From contig QHYK01000104.1 of assembly GCA_003224085.1 (NCBI GenBank), positions 1 to 33,504 of the forward strand: DNA of 33,504 bases, read 5' to 3'. Below are positions 32,603-33,504 of this stretch, piece after piece (position 1 is the first letter of the stretch; the number at the start of each line of letters is the position of its first letter). The notes beneath the pieces are model-generated. The model ran no database searches. It saw nothing but the letters and a program-made list of their open reading frames with translations, and was not told where the DNA came from. This DNA comes from Acidobacteriota bacterium (GTDB lineage Bacteria; Acidobacteriota; Terriglobia; Acidiferrales; UBA7541). Position numbers and translations under genes: made by a program.

Positions 32603-32658
32603 GTGCGTCACGCCGCCGGTGTTCCCCATTTCAGGAACTCGCTCCAGCACTGACGCAC
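32603..32658. repeat. Inverted repeat next to the transposon end
   Basis: GTGCGTCA (32603-32610) and TGACGCAC (32651-32658) are perfect 8-bp arms 40 nt apart, in the gap between the USP stop and the right end of the IS element. The role is unknown. Confidence 0.35.
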
Positions 32659-32660
32659 TA

Positions 32661-33504
32661 GTTGACGACTCCCACGCCAAAGGCGGGGGATTCCTCGGAG
32701 TTACTATGCGGCATGGCCACATACCTCCGACGATGTTTCCTGCTTCACGGGCCCACGCCTAAACTCGCGTTTAGGTCCTACTGTGCCTCCACAGGCTAAT
32801 ACCGAGCGTCCCTCGGCTAAGATTCTCAAACCTTCGACGAAAATGTTTACGACGGCATTCTCGTCCCGCTGGTGTTCGGTATGGCAACCCGAACACGTCC
32901 AACGGTCTTGGAGTTTGAGGTCTACATTCTTTTGGTGACAAATGCAGCACAACTTTGATGACGGGAAGAACCTAGCTACTTTGACGAGCGTTCTTCCATG
33001 CCACTTGCACTTGTATTCCAACATGCGAACGAACTCACCGAAGCCCGCATCCGAGATGGCTCTGGCTAAGCGGCGATTCTTAAGTATGTTCTTGGTGCCG
33101 AGCGTCTCAACCATAATCACTTGGTTTTTGTGAATCAGTTGCGTGCTCAATTTCTGAAGAAAATCCGTGCGCAGATCGGTTACTCGCTGACAAATATGAG
33201 CCACCCTGCTACGCGCCTTCTCGCGGTTCTTAGAACCCTGCTCACAACGGCTCAAACGCTTGTGGGCGGTGCGGAGCTTTGACAGTGCCGCCAACCAAGG
33301 ACGAGGCAACGACACCTGAGACCACCTTCTTCCATTGAAGAAGTTGAACGTCTTGGTGTTCATGTCCACCGATAGGCGATGGCTCGCGGGGCCTACAACA
33401 GGCAACGGCTGCTCTACTTGGAACGAAACATAATATCGACCTGCAGGCGTCATGCTCAGCACAACCGAGGATGGCTCGCCGCTTACACGACGGTGCCAAA
33501 CAAT
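32661..33504 (-). mobile_element. IS200/IS605-type element carrying tnpB (cut by window edge)
   Basis: Downstream of the tnpB stop the minus strand reads GAATCCCCCGCC-TTT-GGCGTGGG, then AGTCGTCAAC. This is the subterminal hairpin and end expected at the right end of tnpB-bearing IS605-family elements, placing the end near 32661. The left end is outside the window, so a tnpA transposase cannot be judged. Confidence 0.6.
32704..33504 (-). CDS. tnpB: TnpB-family RNA-guided nuclease, N-terminus outside window
   Basis: The frame is open from the window edge to a TAG at 32704. Visible family blocks, in order: VSMTPAGRYYVSF-like strand (as SMTPAGRYYVSFQVE), VDMNTKTF (first RuvC Asp), VETLGTKNILKNRRLARAIS (RuvC Glu), the zinc ribbon CCICH...CSGCH, and HQRDENAVVNI (last RuvC Asp). 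All three catalytic acids and four zinc cysteines are present. TnpB uses an RNA made from the element's right end to cut DNA and keep the element in place. The gene appears less GC-rich than its neighbours, as expected for a transposon gene. The N-terminal part is missing only because the window ends. Confidence 0.85.
   Translation of the reverse strand: MVWHRRVSGEPSSVVLSMTPAGRYYVSFQVEQPLPVVGPASHRLSVDMNTKTFNFFNGRRWSQVSLPRPWLAALSKLRTAHKRLSRCEQGSKNREKARSRVAHICQRVTDLRTDFLQKLSTQLIHKNQVIMVETLGTKNILKNRRLARAISDAGFGEFVRMLEYKCKWHGRTLVKVARFFPSSKLCCICHQKNVDLKLQDRWTCSGCHTEHQRDENAVVNIFVEGLRILAEGRSVLACGGTVGPKREFRRGPVKQETSSEVCGHAA

Noticed and set aside
1-33504. CRISPR array, tRNA or rRNA genes, prophage
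   Set aside because: No regularly spaced repeats, tRNA-like cloverleaf, rRNA core or phage structural genes were recognised.

Overview
The window looks like a piece of an Acidobacteriota chromosome, probably class Terriglobia. This is inferred from gene content, not from a marker gene. The signs are a protein related to the acidobacterial VWFA-like family, a parvulin/CRTAC1-type beta-propeller protein, a CadC-like winged-helix regulator fused to TPRs, many secreted TPR proteins, GC-rich DNA, and short dispersed repeats of the 'GTCATCCCGA...GAGGGATCTGC' and 'GTCATTTCGACC...GAGAAATCT' kinds. No rRNA, tRNA, CRISPR array or prophage was seen.

Layout. Positions 1-8.6 kb hold secreted or surface proteins: the end of a TPR protein, a VWFA-like protein without its VWA core, a parvulin-TPR-FG-GAP fusion, a CusF-SCO copper protein, a small basic protein, a signal-peptide stub, a secreted hypothetical, and a broken DUF6843-like gene that runs in frame into a TPR protein. 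At 8.7-12.8 kb a secreted TPR protein and a CadC-like regulator are divergent. At 13.1-17.9 kb is a sugar locus: an exported Gfo/Idh/MocA oxidoreductase, an exported GH31 enzyme and a LacI-type repressor. At 18.1-26.6 kb lie the remnant of a probable GH116 glycosidase, an orphan sugar-binding protein without a signal peptide, two Tat-exported xylose-isomerase-like TIM barrels, and two GMC oxidoreductase plus Tat-exported subunit-3 pairs. Together 13-26.6 kb reads as an envelope-located pathway that oxidises, rearranges and cleaves sugars or glycosides, likely under the LacI regulator. One member (subunit 3 at 21788) carries a frameshift.

Positions 26.7-32 kb hold an NTF2-like secreted protein, a GT39-type membrane glycosyltransferase, a metallo-beta-lactamase-fold protein in which every metal ligand I can align is replaced, and a PQQ-type beta-propeller protein. 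The ligand-free protein lies between two 168-nt direct repeats. Each repeat carries a palindrome, a possible promoter and a strong intrinsic-terminator hairpin with a GCAA tetraloop, which makes them candidates for a duplicated small-RNA element. The right edge has the second half of a tandem universal stress protein and an IS200/IS605-type TnpB that continues past the window, with its right-end hairpin visible.

The items I consider most worth following are the repeat/terminator pair around the ligand-less MBL protein, the exported sugar-oxidation cluster with ferredoxin-like cysteine motifs in both GMC subunits, and several decaying genes (GH116 remnant, DUF6843 frameshift, subunit-3 frameshift, half USP). 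All assignments come from reading translations by eye; no database search was possible.
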